A DNA stretch of 64,000 nucleotides from a virus. The notes beneath the pieces are model-generated. The model did no database searches and had not been told where the DNA came from. It saw nothing but the letters and a program-made list of their open reading frames with translations. Position numbers and translations under genes: made by a program. The DNA lies in IMG/VR virus record IMGVR_UViG_3300031784_000026, positions 1 to 64,000 of that record; one strand, written 5' to 3'. Of this stretch, positions 45,266-55,120 are shown piece after piece (positions within the stretch are counted from its first letter, which is position 1; every line of letters starts with the position of its first letter).

Positions 45266-46702
45266 ATGAGATACAAATTTAAGCATCAGCCATACGCGCA
45301 TCAGCTTACGGCTTTGGAAAAGTCATGGGACAAGAACGAGTACGCTTTGTTCTGTGAGATGGGCACAGGCAAATCGAAGATTCTTATCGACAACTTTGCC
45401 ATGCTCTATGACAACGGCCAGATCGATGGCGTGTTGGTTGTCGCACCAAAGGGTGTGTACAAGAATTGGCAGAGGAAAGAGGTCCCCGAACATCTGCCCG
45501 AGCACATCGTTGCAGACATCGTAGTCTGGTCTCCCAACCACACCAAGAAACAACTGGAGCATCTCGATGTCGCGTTGAAGGACGATGACAACCTCAAGGT
45601 GTTGATCATGAATGTCGAAGCATTCTCCACTGACAAGGGCGTAGAGTTTGCCAAGCAGTTTCTACGCAAGCGCAAAGTCTTTATGGCAGTGGATGAAAGC
45701 ACGACGATTAAGAATCGTTCAGCCAAGCGTACAAAGAACATCGTGAATGTAGGTGGTCTTGCCAAGTATCGTAGGATCGCAACGGGATCTCCTATCACCA
45801 AGACACCGATGGATCTATTTTCGCAGTGCGACTTTCTTGACCCGCATCTTCTTGGCTTTGGGTCGTTCTTCAGTTTCCAAGCCCGCTACTGTAAAATGTG
45901 GAGACGTTCCGTCGGCACCCACTCCTTCAATCAAGTTGTCGGGTACCAGAACCTCGAAGAACTTACAAACAACCTTGACCGGTTTAGTTACCGTATTCTC
46001 AAGAAAGATTGTCTCGATCTCCCCGAGAAGATCTACATCAAGAGATTGGTAGAACTTACGCCCGAGCAACGGCGCGTCTACGACCAGCTCAAAACAATCG
46101 CACTTGCCGTCCTCGAGCAAGGGGTTGTTACGGCGGCAAATGCACTTACTCAGATCCTGCGACTTCAACAGGTGTGCTCCGGATTCTTGAAGACTGACGA
46201 CGGGAAGTTTGAAACAATCCCTTCCAACAAGCTTAACGAATTGATGGAGGCATTGGAAGAGGTAGACGGCAAAGTAATTATCTGGGCCAACTATACCCAC
46301 GACATTTACGCCATCGCCAAGGCCATTCAAAAAGAATACGGGGAAGGCACAGTCCGTATGTACTTCGGCGAGACAAAGGCAGAGGACAGACAGCAGATTG
46401 TAGAGGACTTCCAAGACCCCAACAACTCTGTGCGGTTCTTTGTCGGACAGCCTCGTACAGGTGGCTACGGCCTGACGCTGACTGAGGCTAAAACTGTCAT
46501 TTATTACAGTAATAGTTATGACTTAGAAGTCAGACTTCAGTCAGAAGATCGCGCACACCGCATTGGTCAGAAGAACAATGTCACTTACATCGACATCGTT
46601 ACTGAAGGTACGGTGGACGAAAAGATCCTGTCTGCTCTACGTGACAAGATTGATATTGCTTCGACGGTCCTGAAAGAAGGCTACAAAGAGTGGCTGATCT
46701 AA
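45266..46702 (+). CDS. SNF2-family DEAD/DEAH helicase
   Basis: A 478-residue superfamily 2 protein. Q-like YAHQLTALEKSW, Walker A EMGTGKSKIL (Lys36), motif II VDESTTIKN (Asp143-Glu144, a DEST variant of DEAH), SPITKTPMDLF (III), and C-terminal motifs V and VI (GYGLTLTEAKTVIYYS; EDRAHRIGQKNNVTYIDI). Phage SNF2 enzymes translocate on DNA and can support replication or displace bound proteins. Its stop overlaps the stop of the opposing muramidase gene. Confidence 0.85.
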   Translation: MRYKFKHQPYAHQLTALEKSWDKNEYALFCEMGTGKSKILIDNFAMLYDNGQIDGVLVVAPKGVYKNWQRKEVPEHLPEHIVADIVVWSPNHTKKQLEHLDVALKDDDNLKVLIMNVEAFSTDKGVEFAKQFLRKRKVFMAVDESTTIKNRSAKRTKNIVNVGGLAKYRRIATGSPITKTPMDLFSQCDFLDPHLLGFGSFFSFQARYCKMWRRSVGTHSFNQVVGYQNLEELTNNLDRFSYRILKKDCLDLPEKIYIKRLVELTPEQRRVYDQLKTIALAVLEQGVVTAANALTQILRLQQVCSGFLKTDDGKFETIPSNKLNELMEALEEVDGKVIIWANYTHDIYAIAKAIQKEYGEGTVRMYFGETKAEDRQQIVEDFQDPNNSVRFFVGQPRTGGYGLTLTEAKTVIYYSNSYDLEVRLQSEDRAHRIGQKNNVTYIDIVTEGTVDEKILSALRDKIDIASTVLKEGYKEWLI

Positions 46703-47211
46703 GTTGCCATCTCGAACGCAACCTTTTCTACGTCATCAACGCGACGTTGCCAGCCCTTCCCAAATGTACTCCAGATGGGAAGGGACTGCATAAACGCAAG
46801 ACGTTTGTCGCAGATGTTTGTTACAAGATCTCGGGGGTTTGCGGCGGCTACGGCAGCAAGGGTAGCTGGCCCAATGATGCCATCCTGATTAAGTCCAAGA
46901 GCAGCCTGAAGAAACTTGGCGGCACGCACAACACCACTATTAACAGCAACATCAAACACAGCATAGTCCACACCTGCCGGTAGATCATCTCCACGGACAC
47001 GGTCCCAGTAGTTCTTTTTGTAGAGCGGTTGGACATCTTCTGTTGTCAACGCCTTCATGTCATCGATTGTTACTGGGTGACCAACCCACTCTTCCCAAAC
47101 CTTTTTGGTCACCCCTTTGTTGGTAGCTCCGCCCGGATCAGAAGGATGATTTACGAAGCCTCCCTCATGTTTGAGGACGTGAGCAATGCAGGTGTTGTAG
47201 TTATCGCGCAT
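46699..47211 (-). CDS. Endolysin, GH108 N-acetylmuramidase
   Basis: A 170-residue protein starting MRDNYNTCIAHVLKHEGGFV at 47211, immediately after the upstream stop; TTG 47223 is an alternative. KHEGGFVNHPSDPGGATNKGV carries the catalytic Glu16 and is the signature of glycoside hydrolase 108. DYAVFDVAVNSGVVRAAKFLQ and DGIIGPATLAAV correspond to the C-terminal peptidoglycan-binding part. No signal peptide is visible, so export depends on the holin at 18022. It cleaves the glycan backbone at lysis. Confidence 0.85.
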   Translation of the reverse strand: MRDNYNTCIAHVLKHEGGFVNHPSDPGGATNKGVTKKVWEEWVGHPVTIDDMKALTTEDVQPLYKKNYWDRVRGDDLPAGVDYAVFDVAVNSGVVRAAKFLQAALGLNQDGIIGPATLAAVAAANPRDLVTNICDKRLAFMQSLPIWSTFGKGWQRRVDDVEKVAFEMAT

Positions 47212-47212
47212 A

Positions 47213-50200
47213 TTACAATCCAAGTTCTCGGCCCATAGTCACGGCCTGTTCTGCTAGACGAACCTTTTCTTCCCTCAACATATTGATCCGTTGAACTTTG
47301 TCTTCAGCGGAAATGTTTTGATTGAGACGAACCTTATCCATAGCGTCGTTAAGATCACCGATTCTATTTTGAACACGATTGAGCATTGGCTTCAAGGTCA
47401 TAGCTTGTGGGTTAGCCTCAAGCTTTTCCAACAAAGCATCAATGTCCCCAGTATCCTGAGCCTTCTTAATGGAGCTGGTGATCTCTGTTACATCCTTCAC
47501 CATTGTGTAGAAGTCTTTGACGTACTTGTTTGTAAGTTGCTCAGGAGATTTCACAAAGCGAGCAAGGCCTACAGCATTGGCACCGATAGAAACAGGATTT
47601 GTCGGATCTCCAAAATACCCCTGCGGACGAGTACCGGCTGATGCAAGAAACCCGTCAACGATAGAAGTAAAGGTTGTTGCTAGTGTGCCAAGATATCCAC
47701 GCAAGAGAACATCAACTTGCTTTGGAGAAAGGTTAGCCTCGCCGGTATACTTACCAATAAGCTTTGCGACTTCGGACGTGAGTTCATCTGCACGTTCTCC
47801 TGACGGCAACCGCTTGTCAGCAAGGGTTTCAATATCTCTGCCTGTAAACATATCCCTGTTAAAGTACAGCTCAACAAGAGGCTTTGCAAACTGCGGGATT
47901 GGATTGAAGAAGAAGGTGCCCATTGCAATTTGACCGAGGCCATCTGCAAGTTCAGACCCATCTTGTTGACGAATAGCATCCAACACTAGAGCAGGAATAG
48001 CACCGAACGCCGATCCCAATTCAAAGACTCGAGGCAACGCAACAACTGTATCCCCAGCCTTGAGATAATTGTTTGCGATCTTGTCTCTAACAGAAAGATT
48101 TTTATACCACTCGTCATCGCCGTAGATGGCGTTGAGACCCAACTCGATTGCGGCCAACATTAAACCGCGATTAACGATTGCAAGAGGGAGACCGATAGAA
48201 CCCTTTTGGAAAAGAGTCTTTCCCCCACCTGCCGTACCTGCTTCCATCAAGCGGTAAAGGCTTTGCACTCGGGCATTCAAGAAAGGAATCATAGGAATAA
48301 GAACAGCAAGGGCGCTGCCCGTTATACCTTTGCCCGTGCCGGATCGACTGAAGTTTGTAAGGTTCACCGCTTCCCAAGCAGCTTCTTCTGGGTTCATCTT
48401 TTTCTTTTCGACAAGCCACTTATAGTAAGCAATACGTGGACCCATTTCAGAGGCATCGCCGATATTCTCAAGTTTACCGAGCAGGTTCATGCCCTGTTGC
48501 CATGCGGTGGCACTTCCTTCTTTCGTAGCAAATGCAGCACGCAAAGCTTCGGCCTGACTCTGTGCTGATGCACCATAGCGAAACCCACCAAAGCCTGTCT
48601 TAGCCTGAATGGCTTGAGCAGAGGCACCCCTCTTGTATGCTTCTTTGATGCCTTTAAACGTACCGACAACAAGATCTGTCAGTGGCATACCTGTCTTCAA
48701 GTAGACGTCAAGCACGCCGCGATACAAGTTTGCAATCTGAAACGCCGGTGCAGTAGTGACACCCGTCCGAAGTACGTTAGCAAACTTAGATGCGGCTGAC
48801 ACAAAGCCATCCAATTGCTTTGGCGAGAACGCCGCAAGCGACTGAAACATTGCCGGATCGTTGATCTGAAGGTGCTTGTCGCCACCAGCCACACGATAGG
48901 TGATAGAGTTATTGTCTGGCTTGCCAACGACCTGAGCGATTGATGGATCATCAAGATCGATCAAAGCCTTCGCAGCATTGCTGTACGCAATATTCTTAAG
49001 ACCTGCCGTAACAATTGAAGAGTAGTTACGAAATGTATTTTCGTAGAAATTAGCGTCGATCTGCCCACCTGCCGTAACCTTCTGGTTAAACAACGTGACG
49101 GCACTTGGATTTTTAAGAGCTGCACCAACAGGACCGGCAACGGTCAGATTACCGTTGTTCTCTATCTCGGTATCCTGAATACGATAGAACGGGGTATAGA
49201 ACATCGACATGAGATTATCCCCCAACTCCTGCGGGATAACACCAGTGTCAACTGAGAACTGAACCATCTCTTTGTTGAACTCATAGAGGTCCTGACCAAC
49301 CTTCTTAATGTGCTCAGGTGTGGCCTCTACAATCTTCTTGAGTTGCTCATTGGTAAACGGCTTCATTGTATTAGGATCAATCTTGCCTGTCTTAGGATCG
49401 ATTGTTCCTGTGCTCGGATCCTTGTATCCAATACCCGTACGACCACGGGCACGGAGATCAAGCTCACGTTTCGCAATCATATACAGCTGAAGAGCAGCCT
49501 CGCCTTTCAGCCCGGCAGGAGCGAAGAGTTTCTTAAGACCACCAATGTCTCGATTACCAATCTTAGAACGAAACTCAAGTTGCTTCGTCTTTGGATCGTA
49601 GACAAGATGACCTGACTCAATCAATCCTGTCATACGACCTTGGGCATTTTGCATACGCTCAAGTGTACGACCAACCTCGCGCAAATCCGCTCTCTCAAGG
49701 AACGGAACCTGAGACGCCACGTTGTTTCTGATGAAGGCAGAAGCCAGAGATTCGTTACCAACCCTACCAAACAAATTGCTTACTAGGTTAGACCAGAACC
49801 CGACAGGTTTTTTAGCGGCCACAAAGTAGGCCATCTTCTGGACTTCTGGTGGAATGTTGGGATCAAGAAGAGCGGGGTTGTTATCTGTCTCTTGAATATC
49901 TGCCTGAGTCAGCGGGTGCTCTTTGCTGATTAGGCGGTCGCCCATGCTCGTATAGCCGGGGCGTGCTTCTTCACGCACAGTCGCTTCACGCATGACGTTT
50001 TCAACAACACCCTTGCGTCTACGGGCATCCGTAACCTTTGTATCCAAAGGAACACCGGCTGCACGAGCAGCAGCCTCGGCTTCAGCCTCTGTTTGAGCAG
50101 CCTTACCAGCCACATCAATCGGCGTAGTTTCCTTGCGACCATACAGTTCGGAAAGCAGTTGTTCAAAAGCACCTTGGTCTGGCGTGATGCCAAGATACTT

Positions 50201-52549
50201 AGAGATCTCGTAATAGATCTTACGAAGACCATCGTAGAAGTTTTTAAATGCTTTTTGCAACGCCGTGCGTGGAACACGGTCGCTATTCATGTACCAGTTA
50301 GCACCCTTCTCCGCGATCCACTCAGAGAACCCCAAGTGATACCTCGGACGAAACTGAGCCTTGGCCTCACCTTTAAGAACAATCCTCCCTTTTGGTGTCT
50401 TCTCAACTTTACCCTTCAAAGCTGCTGCGATCTCGGCTTGATCGGCAGAAGATTTAAATTTCTGCTGTTCAATAACCTTAAAGATCTCATACGAAGCCAT
50501 GCGACGCATCGCATCTGGATACGTCTCGCGAACATACTGATCGATGATCGCACGAAGTTGATCCTTAGGAATACTGGAGAACCACGTAAACTCAAACACG
50601 TGAGCAAACTCGTGGAACAGTGTACGAAGAGCACTCTCCGGAGAATATGCTGCATCAGTGTTCACGTTAATCGTGATTTCACCCTGCAACAGTTTTCCGT
50701 AGTTCATGCTTCCAAAAGTACGGCTACCAGATGACGTCTTTCCTTTGGCCGACCGAAGATTCATCTTTATGCCGGGGAAAAACTTCAAGTGAATATCACG
50801 AGCAAGATCGACGATTCCCGGCGCGTAATCCTCTAACGCCTTGTTCGAAGCATCTGTAACATTGAAGGGACTCTTATCGACAATGTCTTTGAGCTTAGCC
50901 TGTTCGGCAGGATCTGTTGTGTTGACATCGATCCCGCCGATAGTCTCGCGTGGCTCAACAGGAAATGTAACTACAGACGCATCCTCACTAAAGCGAGGCA
51001 CCGTAATTGATTCCTCTGGCGCATGTCCTTTACCGTAGGCCTGCTTGCGATCCTCGAGATGCTTGTCGATCTTTGCAGAAACCTCGCGGCTCTTAAGATC
51101 AATCTCGTCCTCGGACATACCAAGGCCCTTACTCAAGTAGTCCTTGGCAAGGACTGAGTACCTTGGATCTTTAGCAAACGCATACAGAGATTTGTCCACA
51201 ATGCTCGTGAACTTTATCGGTAACTTTTTGCCCTCATCTGTTAAATAGTCCTGACCCTTATCAATAAGATCTTTATCAACTGCTGGATCTGTTACGTAAG
51301 ACGCAACAGCGGTCGGCTCTGATTTTGTGAAATTAAATGTTTGAGGTACATCAACAAACTTGATTGCCGCTTCGGGCTTTGCCTTTAACAGATCCTTTGG
51401 ATTGGCAAAAAACGCAGTGGCTCCGGTGCTTCCCTCTGTAACATCGGGATCGAAGTACATACGAGTCTCGCCATTCTTAGGAGGCGGAAGTTTAGTTGCA
51501 GGTTCAGCAACCTGATACTCCATAGGAGCTTCGTTAAAAGCTTCCAACGGTTTAGCATTTTGTTGAAGCCATTCATTTCCTTGCGAAGGAACGGCAACAG
51601 GTTCACCGGGCGGTGTGACAGTGGGTTCAACAGGGGCACCCGGCTCCGCAGGTTGTGCCGCCGTTGGTTCCGTTGGAGTTGTTGGTTCCACAGTAGGTTG
51701 CCTGCTGACAGCACCAGTGACCGCACCAAGACCACCACCAAGAAGACCGCCCGCCACAGCGCTTTCAACAAGTTCTTGGCGAACCTCCGGACTGAAGTCC
51801 GTAAGCTTTTCAGGATTAGCCTGAAGAATTTCCAAAGCCTGTTGTGCAGTCTCAGTCAAACCTTCAACTGCACCACCCTCAAGGGCTTTCAATGTAGACC
51901 GACGAACCAAGCTTCCTGTTGCGGCCTTGCCAATAAACGGAATGTACCTACCGATCAAAGCATCAAACGCGGCTTGTGGTACGGCAGTCGCGGCAGCACG
52001 ACCAATAGAAACATCCTGTAAAGGTGCTCCTTCTTGAACCTGCCGCTGGATGTTTGTTGCTGTGAACACGGGAAAGCTAAGAGCACTGGCTCCTGCTGCC
52101 GCGCCAATAGGACCACCAATAATGCCGCCACCAATACCGCCAATGACAGAGGGCAGAGCATAGGGGACACTCTCTGCACCGACCTCGTACGCATAGCGTG
52201 CAAGACGAGATGGACTCATACCAATCTCAGCGGCTGTAGGAACTTCTCTACGATACCGTTGAGCAATATCTTCTTGCCGTTGCTGAGCTTCTTTAAGATT
52301 TTCTTTTGCTGCTTCTTCATAACCAAGTTGAGATTGCAGTGCAGCAATACCGGTTTGAGCCGCTGACTTTAGACCAGCAGTACCCGCCTCAAAGGGGGTT
52401 GCCCTTTGTCCTTTGCCGGTTACGGTAAGCCAAAAGTCAAACTTATCTTTTCCCTCACCGTATTCTTTGTAAAGAATAGCGGCTAGTTCAGGATCGGAAT
52501 AGTTTTGATACTCTGGAAACGCTTGGCGGTATTCGTCAAGAGTAGACAT
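47213..52549 (-). CDS. Giant polyvalent virion protein with zincin motif
   Basis: A 1778-residue protein. Residues 120-300 are hydrophobic Gly/Ala-rich (IGGIGGGIIGGPIGAAAG), then a Pro/Thr linker. A metalloprotease-like site LFHEFAHVF (His646, Glu647, His650) lies in a domain with GSRTFGSMNYG and SAKGKT. After residue 900 the sequence is helical, with PAFQIANLYRGVLD near residue 1265 and FSRSGTGKGI, as in the large polyvalent proteins that phages inject with DNA. It likely forms the internal core and helps ejection; protease activity is inferred. Confidence 0.7.
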   Translation of the reverse strand: MSTLDEYRQAFPEYQNYSDPELAAILYKEYGEGKDKFDFWLTVTGKGQRATPFEAGTAGLKSAAQTGIAALQSQLGYEEAAKENLKEAQQRQEDIAQRYRREVPTAAEIGMSPSRLARYAYEVGAESVPYALPSVIGGIGGGIIGGPIGAAAGASALSFPVFTATNIQRQVQEGAPLQDVSIGRAAATAVPQAAFDALIGRYIPFIGKAATGSLVRRSTLKALEGGAVEGLTETAQQALEILQANPEKLTDFSPEVRQELVESAVAGGLLGGGLGAVTGAVSRQPTVEPTTPTEPTAAQPAEPGAPVEPTVTPPGEPVAVPSQGNEWLQQNAKPLEAFNEAPMEYQVAEPATKLPPPKNGETRMYFDPDVTEGSTGATAFFANPKDLLKAKPEAAIKFVDVPQTFNFTKSEPTAVASYVTDPAVDKDLIDKGQDYLTDEGKKLPIKFTSIVDKSLYAFAKDPRYSVLAKDYLSKGLGMSEDEIDLKSREVSAKIDKHLEDRKQAYGKGHAPEESITVPRFSEDASVVTFPVEPRETIGGIDVNTTDPAEQAKLKDIVDKSPFNVTDASNKALEDYAPGIVDLARDIHLKFFPGIKMNLRSAKGKTSSGSRTFGSMNYGKLLQGEITINVNTDAAYSPESALRTLFHEFAHVFEFTWFSSIPKDQLRAIIDQYVRETYPDAMRRMASYEIFKVIEQQKFKSSADQAEIAAALKGKVEKTPKGRIVLKGEAKAQFRPRYHLGFSEWIAEKGANWYMNSDRVPRTALQKAFKNFYDGLRKIYYEISKYLGITPDQGAFEQLLSELYGRKETTPIDVAGKAAQTEAEAEAAARAAGVPLDTKVTDARRRKGVVENVMREATVREEARPGYTSMGDRLISKEHPLTQADIQETDNNPALLDPNIPPEVQKMAYFVAAKKPVGFWSNLVSNLFGRVGNESLASAFIRNNVASQVPFLERADLREVGRTLERMQNAQGRMTGLIESGHLVYDPKTKQLEFRSKIGNRDIGGLKKLFAPAGLKGEAALQLYMIAKRELDLRARGRTGIGYKDPSTGTIDPKTGKIDPNTMKPFTNEQLKKIVEATPEHIKKVGQDLYEFNKEMVQFSVDTGVIPQELGDNLMSMFYTPFYRIQDTEIENNGNLTVAGPVGAALKNPSAVTLFNQKVTAGGQIDANFYENTFRNYSSIVTAGLKNIAYSNAAKALIDLDDPSIAQVVGKPDNNSITYRVAGGDKHLQINDPAMFQSLAAFSPKQLDGFVSAASKFANVLRTGVTTAPAFQIANLYRGVLDVYLKTGMPLTDLVVGTFKGIKEAYKRGASAQAIQAKTGFGGFRYGASAQSQAEALRAAFATKEGSATAWQQGMNLLGKLENIGDASEMGPRIAYYKWLVEKKKMNPEEAAWEAVNLTNFSRSGTGKGITGSALAVLIPMIPFLNARVQSLYRLMEAGTAGGGKTLFQKGSIGLPLAIVNRGLMLAAIELGLNAIYGDDEWYKNLSVRDKIANNYLKAGDTVVALPRVFELGSAFGAIPALVLDAIRQQDGSELADGLGQIAMGTFFFNPIPQFAKPLVELYFNRDMFTGRDIETLADKRLPSGERADELTSEVAKLIGKYTGEANLSPKQVDVLLRGYLGTLATTFTSIVDGFLASAGTRPQGYFGDPTNPVSIGANAVGLARFVKSPEQLTNKYVKDFYTMVKDVTEITSSIKKAQDTGDIDALLEKLEANPQAMTLKPMLNRVQNRIGDLNDAMDKVRLNQNISAEDKVQRINMLREEKVRLAEQAVTMGRELGL

Positions 52550-52560
52550 TTAATTATCCG

Positions 52561-54210
52561 TTACTGAAACTGTTCAAAATCTTTAGTCAACTCAGGATCA
52601 GGGGAAGCATTTCTTGCTATAGAGACTTGAGTTTTAAACTGATCTGTAAAGTCTTGAAGCTGATCATTAATGAACAACTTCTTTCGAGCATTAAATGCTG
52701 CGGGATCTTTGCTTTGTAACATAGATAGGGTTGGGTCGTTTTTAACGGTATCGATCCACTTACCTTCCGCTTTACTACGTGCATTGCTGAGTGCTTCAAG
52801 ATAGTCTTGTTGAAGTTTTGCAGCAGCGATACCGGCAGCTTTTTCACGGCTACCGTAATACTTTTCCATCATGCTCAGCTTACGGTCTTCAATATCACGC
52901 GCACGAGCTTGCCCCAGTTGAGATGCATATGCTTGCAGTCCAGCAATACCACCCTCACCAATGTTGGCAAGAGCGTTAGAACTTTTGCCTGCCATCATTG
53001 CAAGACCGGCTTGCATCAATGCCATGTTAAATGCGTCTTCGCGATCACGTTTAATATCAGTCATTGACGTCGAATAGTCTCTCTCCGAAGAAGCGGCTCT
53101 AGTGACTGCGGGTGTTGGTGCTTTTGCGCCGTACTGTAAATTACCTTCTACACGAGACGCAGCAACTTTGTCTTCCGCAGATTGAGTTGCTGGAAGACTC
53201 GTCAGTCCCATACCACTCGTTGTGGCAGCGCCGGAGAGAGGACCACCTTGATACTCTGACCGAGTAGGAACGGATCCGCCAACATCGGCCACAGCTTTTC
53301 TAACGGCGGCTTCTTGCTGCGCCTGTGCGCGAGCAACTTCTTCGCGCGTTGAGGACTCAAACACTCCCGGAACAGGGTTTTCTTCTCTTGCACGACGTGC
53401 GGCACGACGTTGTTCTTCAATGTCAGCAAGCCTGCGCTCGTACATCCGCTGTTCAACATCTGGTCGCGGAGCAGTTTCTTCCTGTTCTTTAAGTGTTTTA
53501 ATTGTCTGTTCGATCTCAGACTTACTTGGGGGGTTGTCCAAAAGATCGCGGATACCACGAGTAAGTCTTGAGCCACCATCGGTATAGCGAGCCTGCTGTT
53601 CGTCAAAAATCTTTTGGGCCGCTTCCGGACCATAGCGATTCTTAAGTTCTTCAAGGGCAGCACGTTCTTCGTCAGACAATGGCTCGGCCATAAATTCCGG
53701 GCGAACATAGTTTGTCTGGAACTCATCGACAATTGCGGGTTGATCTTCACGACCAATGCGAAGTCCAACGTCAGGAAGTGAATACTTTGCTTTAGGTCCA
53801 ACAGCCATTGTCTGCGGGCCATCGGGATACATGAAACGGCTGATGCGCTCAAACACCCCGGGTGATTCAATGGTCGGCTTGATCTTGTCGGCAGGATCTC
53901 CGCCCTCTGCCATGCCGATTGGACGCATGCCCATGTTCGCCATCTGCTGCATACGCATGGCAGTGTCGGCAGTCTGTTGTTGTGCAGGCATGTTGACAGC
54001 AACCGGACGGAATACGCCCGGGCGATCTTGTTCCTTGAGCGTTTGATAGTTTGCGGGGTCAAACTTTTCTTTTGCTGCCGCCATCATCGCAAGCGCCTGC
54101 TCACGACGAGCAACCACTGCCGGATCTTCAGACTCGCGAAGATCTTCTACGCCCTTCGACTTAGACTTCGGGCGAAACATCTCACGATCAAGAACGGGAT
54201 CATATGCCAT
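52561..54210 (-). CDS. Putative internal core protein
   Basis: A 549-residue charged, mostly helical protein, MAYDPVLDREMFRPKSKSKG. It has long Glu/Arg-rich coils (RRLADIEEQRRAARRAREENP), a Met/Gly helix FNMALMQAGLAMMAGKSSNALANIGEGGIAGLQAY and coil-forming ends. The Met-Ala-Gly-Ser-Pro-rich helix resembles ejection proteins of podoviruses. It lies between the giant protein and other core genes and is translationally adjacent to both. Confidence 0.6.
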   Translation of the reverse strand: MAYDPVLDREMFRPKSKSKGVEDLRESEDPAVVARREQALAMMAAAKEKFDPANYQTLKEQDRPGVFRPVAVNMPAQQQTADTAMRMQQMANMGMRPIGMAEGGDPADKIKPTIESPGVFERISRFMYPDGPQTMAVGPKAKYSLPDVGLRIGREDQPAIVDEFQTNYVRPEFMAEPLSDEERAALEELKNRYGPEAAQKIFDEQQARYTDGGSRLTRGIRDLLDNPPSKSEIEQTIKTLKEQEETAPRPDVEQRMYERRLADIEEQRRAARRAREENPVPGVFESSTREEVARAQAQQEAAVRKAVADVGGSVPTRSEYQGGPLSGAATTSGMGLTSLPATQSAEDKVAASRVEGNLQYGAKAPTPAVTRAASSERDYSTSMTDIKRDREDAFNMALMQAGLAMMAGKSSNALANIGEGGIAGLQAYASQLGQARARDIEDRKLSMMEKYYGSREKAAGIAAAKLQQDYLEALSNARSKAEGKWIDTVKNDPTLSMLQSKDPAAFNARKKLFINDQLQDFTDQFKTQVSIARNASPDPELTKDFEQFQ

Positions 54211-55118
54211 TACACAACTCCGAATGCGTTCTTGCCCATGTTGTATGCGCCAAGACCGGCGATACCGAGGCCAGCAATCTGCGAGAACGGGCTAGGTGTA
54301 GGCTGCGTTGTCGCTGTCATACCCATCTGGCCTGACGGCGTCTTGTTCAAGATATCAGCATAGTAAGACAAACGCTGATACGGCTCTGCATTCATCATTG
54401 CTTGGTTCATGCGTTGAGCGTCAAGCAGCTTCTGCTGCTGGCCCTGCATGTTAGCGCCCATGTTATACAAGAATGAAACATCACCTTGGCCAAGGGCAGA
54501 GGTCTGCTGACCGAGACCAGCGATCCCCTGACCAACTGTTGCAAGAGACTGACCTGCCGCCTGCATACGAGCCTGCTGATTTTGGAATGCGTTCATCGCG
54601 GCTTGTTGTGCTTGGCTGTAGTTCTGCGCGTAGTCTTGCATGATACGTGCTGATTGAACGTCAGCAAGATTGCGACCGAGTTCCGCTTGCTGAATGCCAT
54701 AGCGAGATCCGCCAAATGCGCCTGCTCTTGTCGCACCGGCAGCAACGCCTTGCCGCTGTATGTCAGCCTGACGGTTCATCTCCTGCAAGGCTTTCTGTGT
54801 CACAGCCTCTTGATACGGATTCATGTACGCTGCGGCAGCATTTGGATCGTAGGCTTGAGCGCCACCAGCAATCATACCCGCGCCTTGGCCCATCAAGCCA
54901 CTGGCCTGTTGCAAGAAAGGTTGATACGCGCCAATGCCTTGTGATGCCAACTGAGAAGCACGTTCTTGCTGACCAGAAAGACCTGCCACCTGATACTCAG
55001 GAAGTTGCGCCGGAGCCTTGCCGGTAACGCCTTTCACGTCCTCAATGAGGGCGCGGCGATACGCTTCCATCCAATCTGGTTCGCGTTGAACATAGGTTTG
55101 TGTCGTCGTATCAGCCAT
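54210..55118 (-). CDS. Putative internal/ejection protein, Gln/Ala-rich
   Basis: A 302-residue helical protein rich in Ala, Gln and Gly: MADTTTQTYVQREPDWMEAY, YQVAGLSGQQERASQLASQG, AAAAYMNPYQEAVTQKALQE and QQARMQAAGQSLATVGQ. This family (start with W-E-YR-L and QVAGLS-LQ, MNPY) is common in aquatic podovirus-like phages and is thought to be a virion core part. No enzymatic motif. Its start overlaps the next gene region by close packing. Confidence 0.65.
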   Translation of the reverse strand: MADTTTQTYVQREPDWMEAYRRALIEDVKGVTGKAPAQLPEYQVAGLSGQQERASQLASQGIGAYQPFLQQASGLMGQGAGMIAGGAQAYDPNAAAAYMNPYQEAVTQKALQEMNRQADIQRQGVAAGATRAGAFGGSRYGIQQAELGRNLADVQSARIMQDYAQNYSQAQQAAMNAFQNQQARMQAAGQSLATVGQGIAGLGQQTSALGQGDVSFLYNMGANMQGQQQKLLDAQRMNQAMMNAEPYQRLSYYADILNKTPSGQMGMTATTQPTPSPFSQIAGLGIAGLGAYNMGKNAFGVV

Positions 55119-55120
55119 TG

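Larger units (their letters stand above)
30914..46393 (+). repeat. Dispersed GACAAAGGRCAGAGGWC motif
   Basis: Versions of this motif recur on the plus strand at 30914, 32891, 33010, 33557, 34251, 36629, 36832, 38147, 39885, 43465 and 46370, and in shorter form at 24913, 41881 and 45251. They occur both between genes and inside genes, and in different codon phases (compare 32891 with 34251), so the conserved unit is nucleotide sequence. Function unknown. Confidence 0.55.
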
